Source of the DNA: Fidelibacterota bacterium
GTDB lineage: Bacteria > Fidelibacterota > Marinisomatia > SCGC-AAA003-L08 > GCA-2689995
Assembly: GCA_002689995.1 (NCBI GenBank)
Contig: NZIV01000061.1
Location: forward strand, 39,842-72,304
Reading direction: 5' to 3'
DNA: 32,463 nt
Shown: one piece after another, positions 29,428 through 32,463 of the stretch
How the letters are laid out: the number at the start of each line of letters is the position of its first letter
Numbering within the stretch: position 1 is the stretch's first letter
Translations under genes and position numbers: made by a program
The notes under the pieces: generated by a model
What the model was told of the DNA's origin: nothing
The model's input: the letters and a program-made list of their open reading frames with translations, nothing else
The model's database searches: none

Positions 29428-31827
29428 CTATTTTAACAATGTCATTACTTTTTGGATTGAACCATTGGATTTAGAATTTAATATATAAATATACAAACCT
29501 GCAGGTACGGTTACACTATTATTAACTGTTGCATTCCATTTAATAGTATGGATTCCAGCATTTTGCTTTCCATTTACTAATTGTGTAATATGCTCCCCTG
29601 CAATGTTATAAATATCTAATGTTACTAATTCAGGTTTATTTAAGCTATATTGTATTTCTGTATTTGGATTAAATGGATTGGGATAATTTTGTGAAAGTGA
29701 ATATTGATTAGGTTTGAATTGGTTTATTGAATCCATAATGAATGAAATTTCAAATGTACTTGTAGATGATGAAATTTCATCGAATCCATCAGAAACGGTA
29801 ATATTCCAACTATAATTTTGGCCGACATCCATATACAAATTTAAAAATTCTGAATTAAAGGTAGTTGTATATGAAGTTTCCATTAACTCTACTTCATCAT
29901 TATGCTCTTCGGCCATATCTGTTTTCCATAGATTCAATGTATAAATTAAATCATCATTATCTAAATCAATGGATTCAGACCATGAAAAAGTAATAAAACC
30001 ATTATTGTAATCGTCAACATATATTGTTTCAGAATCATTAGGTAAAAGAAGCGAAACTTCTGTTGGTAATTGGTTCATTACACTTACTAAAGAAACAGCA
30101 GATCCAATTGCTCCTTCATTATCAGTAACGACAAGAGTAACCATATAATCACCTAATGCAGAAAATTGATGTGTCAAAGATTGGCCAGTTCCAATATGTT
30201 CTTCACCATTCAAATACCAATCATATCCTATTATATTTCCATCAGCATCAGATGAGCCTAAACCATTAAGCACTACATCAGTATTCCTGTAAGTATCAAC
30301 TTGGCCTAAATCGATAACTGCAGTTGGTGCACTATTTGTCATTTCATCGACAAGAGACAAAGAAGTAAGCTCAGTAAATAATTCTGTAAAAGTCCCGGAG
30401 CCATTGGTAAATGTAATTGATTCAGCAATATACTCCATCATTGTTGATGGTCGATATACTTTTATTTTAATTGGATTTCCTAAATTAAATCCAGGAGTTA
30501 CGAATCCTCCAAAAATACACATATTCACTGAACCAATTGCAGAAATTGAAATACTATCATAAAGTATTAATCCAGCCCCAACAAGTACTTCACCTTCTTG
30601 TAGATTATTGCAATCCAAACCATTTTCTGTAATTCCATTAGCATCAAATATTCCTATTTCATCTCCAGGTTCTAGTCCTTGAACATTTGGGTTAAAATGA
30701 ATCAGCTGGCTTACTCCTGTTTGATCTAATGTAGGTAAGTAAAATTCATTTACTGGTAAGATAATTTCAGTACATTCAGTGGTAACAATCATATCAATAT
30801 TGTTTGCATCTATAAAAGTTATATTATCTAAACAGATTTCATTACTATACGGATCTGTATAATAAAGAGTTAATAAATGATTTTCTCCTGTAGGAAATTG
30901 ATTTGTAATAGAAACACCATTTATAGAATTATTTGCAATATTATATGCAAAATTATATGTGTCTAAATTTTCACTAATAATTTCTATTGGTCTTACTCCG
31001 TTTATATCAAAATCAAATGATACGAATGGAGCAGAATTATTTGTAGAGATTTTAATAGTACGAGAAGCAGGATCAACATCGAAAATAGTTAATTCTAATG
31101 TTTCAGGTGAAGGTTCTTGTAAAATAAAATTAACAGATTGAGTACAGTAATTCTCTTCACATTCAACATGCAATGAATCTGCCAGTGTTACTGTCAATGT
31201 ATGCTCACCCCAGGGTAAATCTTCTATAATAAAATAGTTATCATAAAACATACCTATATTTTCACCATTTAAATCTAAATGATAATGATAACCAACATTA
31301 TTTGGGTCTATTGTAAGTAAACTAACATTAATATAATTAGAATACATTGTTGAACCTTCCTGAGGCTCTAAAATATTTACAGAAGGAGATGCCTCTTCTT
31401 GCCCTGTTGAAAAACAAGTACCTGAATCGGTAATATACTCTTCAGAAGATAAAGATGTAAAAATAGGATTATCAATACATATTTCTGATGATGTTAATTC
31501 AGAATATGTTAAACTGATTAAAATACCATCACCTGCAGGAATATAGTTTCCCATAAAGTCAAAGGCTAAAACCATACCATTTGCATTTGTTGTGACTGTA
31601 CTCAAATTCGAAGAAGCAAGTCCACCTGATCCATCAGATAAAATGCCACCAGTAGCTTGAAATTGAAATCCAGCGATATCAACAGTACTTGCCATTTGCA
31701 CTTGAATATTATAATTCCCATCTGTTGAATCTAAGTTAGTCAATTCAAGAAAAATATCTTGAGAAAATAATATAGATAATGTATAAATATAAGGTATAAT
31801 TTTCGAGATTTTCATTTTGACATCCAT
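29428..31827 (-). CDS. T9SS-sorted surface protein with cohesin-like and PKD-like modules
   Basis: A 799-aa exported protein with no catalytic motif. ATG 31827 gives MDVKMKISK; ATG 31815 (MKISKIIPYIYTLSILFSQ) gives a cleaner signal peptide and may be the true start. Two cohesin-like beta-sandwich modules (about 25-140 and 245-355) have the VDIAGFQFQATGG and FVSFDFDINGV type openings and an EICIDN strand. A module at about 365-495 contains PGDEIGIFDANG and VLVGAGLILYD. A PKD-like domain follows (about 505-590, DVVLNGLGSSDADGNIIGYD ... VTDNEG), then a fibronectin-like module (SWSESIDLDNDDLIY). The T9SS type A sorting domain ends the protein (NYPNPFNPNTEIQYSLN ... KVMTLLK). A role in surface adhesion or scaffolding is likely. 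Confidence 0.82.
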   Translation of the reverse strand: MDVKMKISKIIPYIYTLSILFSQDIFLELTNLDSTDGNYNIQVQMASTVDIAGFQFQATGGILSDGSGGLASSNLSTVTTNANGMVLAFDFMGNYIPAGDGILISLTYSELTSSEICIDNPIFTSLSSEEYITDSGTCFSTGQEEASPSVNILEPQEGSTMYSNYINVSLLTIDPNNVGYHYHLDLNGENIGMFYDNYFIIEDLPWGEHTLTVTLADSLHVECEENYCTQSVNFILQEPSPETLELTIFDVDPASRTIKISTNNSAPFVSFDFDINGVRPIEIISENLDTYNFAYNIANNSINGVSITNQFPTGENHLLTLYYTDPYSNEICLDNITFIDANNIDMIVTTECTEIILPVNEFYLPTLDQTGVSQLIHFNPNVQGLEPGDEIGIFDANGITENGLDCNNLQEGEVLVGAGLILYDSISISAIGSVNMCIFGGFVTPGFNLGNPIKIKVYRPSTMMEYIAESITFTNGSGTFTELFTELTSLSLVDEMTNSAPTAVIDLGQVDTYRNTDVVLNGLGSSDADGNIIGYDWYLNGEEHIGTGQSLTHQFSALGDYMVTLVVTDNEGAIGSAVSLVSVMNQLPTEVSLLLPNDSETIYVDDYNNGFITFSWSESIDLDNDDLIYTLNLWKTDMAEEHNDEVELMETSYTTTFNSEFLNLYMDVGQNYSWNITVSDGFDEISSSTSTFEISFIMDSINQFKPNQYSLSQNYPNPFNPNTEIQYSLNKPELVTLDIYNIAGEHITQLVNGKQNAGIHTIKWNATVNNSVTVPAGLYIYILNSKSNGSIQKVMTLLK

Positions 31828-31905
31828 TAATATAAAGATAATAACATAAAATTCTTTATTTGTTTAAAGATAATAATATCTAATTTAAATGATTTAATGT
31901 TTAAT

Positions 31906-32463
31906 TTAAAATGGGTTAATTAAGGCCAGTCTATAGTAATGTTTCAGTTCGGCGCCATTTTTTATATTATTAACTTCATTTGCATATCCATAGGCAAATG
32001 TCATGACAGGAAAGCCACTTGATTTAAAAGAAAATTTCAATTCGGTACCTAATGTAGCGATTAAATGGCCAGTTGATTGAGAATTTTGCCATATATTTCC
32101 AAAATCTGAAATAATAGCAGATGATATATTTCCAATAGTAAAACCTAAAATATTAATAGTTAAATCTCTATCTAAAATTTTGTTTCTAATTTCTAATGTT
32201 CCTAATATTAACTTATTTCCTATCCTAAATTGCTCAGATCCACGTAAATTATGAATTTCAGGTAGATTTTCGCTAATACCAATAATTGGTAAGTATTGGG
32301 CCTCATCTGTATGAAAATATAATTCATCTTGAGCAGGTGGTTCACCAAATTGAGCGACGGCTTTTATTCTAGAATAAATTATTGAGCTTCTTATTTTATA
32401 ATTATTAAAAAAATCAATTAATACCTGAGAATAATTAAAATCACTATTTAATTTTTTATGAGC
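31906..32463 (-). CDS. Outer-membrane beta-barrel protein, C-terminal part (truncated by window edge)
   Basis: The frame is open from the right edge to TAA at 31908-31906 (185 residues, N-terminus missing). The sequence alternates polar and hydrophobic residues in strands. LRGSEQFRIGNKLILGTLEIRN resembles, in part, the R-G-x(3)-F/G-N strand of Omp85/surface-antigen barrels, and is followed by IISDFGNIW, then FKFSFKSSGFPVMTFAYGYA, and a C-terminal Phe (LALINPF), as expected of a barrel recognised by the BAM machinery. It could be the barrel end of an Omp85-like or TolB-propeller/barrel fusion protein; the fragment alone cannot tell. A 78-bp AT-rich gap separates it from the T9SS protein gene downstream. 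Confidence 0.7.
   Translation of the reverse strand, partial: AHKKLNSDFNYSQVLIDFFNNYKIRSSIIYSRIKAVAQFGEPPAQDELYFHTDEAQYLPIIGISENLPEIHNLRGSEQFRIGNKLILGTLEIRNKILDRDLTINILGFTIGNISSAIISDFGNIWQNSQSTGHLIATLGTELKFSFKSSGFPVMTFAYGYANEVNNIKNGAELKHYYRLALINPF

Overview
The window looks like chromosomal DNA from an AT-rich, Gram-negative member of the FCB superphylum. Candidatus Marinimicrobia (SAR406) is my best guess, but no rRNA or other phylogenetic marker is present to prove it. The grounds are: four secreted proteins ending in type IX secretion (T9SS) sorting domains with the (Y/F)PNPFNP signature, a GWxTD-domain protein, Cys-rich 'GCM..NYN..A..D.SC' repeats, beta-barrel outer-membrane proteins, very short intergenic spaces and many start/stop overlaps. 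I see no mobile element, CRISPR array, tRNA or rRNA.

Region 1 (1-6775, minus strand) is a type IV pilus operon. In transcription order it reads: major-pilin-like prepilin, pilT retraction ATPase, three prepilin-like proteins (PilV-, PilW- and PilX-like, the last unusually large at 668 aa), then pilM, pilN and pilO, which runs off the left edge. A 324-bp AT-rich divergent promoter region (6776-7099) separates it from region 2.

Region 2 (7100-25360, plus strand) is a run of ten tightly packed genes ending at a good rho-independent terminator. It opens with a gingipain-family (C25) protein that ends in dockerin repeats. Next come the poly-gamma-glutamate genes pgsB, pgsC and a pgsW-like gene, an unknown exported protein, a probable outer-membrane beta-barrel, a lipoprotein with Cys-rich and Asp/Asn/Gly-rich repeats, a large W-x-D-x-R repeat protein with a T9SS tail, an M14 zinc carboxypeptidase with a T9SS tail, and a second C25 protein with a T9SS tail. 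The layout suggests a unit for making, exporting, anchoring or trimming a surface polymer or proteinaceous coat. The C25-type proteins at each end share a C-terminal module, and both lack the usual catalytic His.

Region 3 (25382-29276, minus strand) is a compact operon: gpmI, a GWxTD lipoprotein, a RecB/Cas4-like nuclease with four cysteines, and a small ArsC-family reductase. The ArsC gene is the most striking item. Its reading frame contains a UGA exactly where the family has its catalytic cysteine (codon 12), with every other family landmark intact on both sides. A hairpin that fits the bacterial SECIS pattern lies just after the UGA. I read it as a selenocysteine-containing arsenate-reductase-like protein; a conventional stop-to-stop ORF call would miss the N-terminus and the active site.

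Region 4 (29428-32463, minus strand) holds a 799-aa T9SS-tailed surface protein with cohesin-like and PKD-like modules, and the C-terminal end of an outer-membrane beta-barrel protein cut by the right edge.
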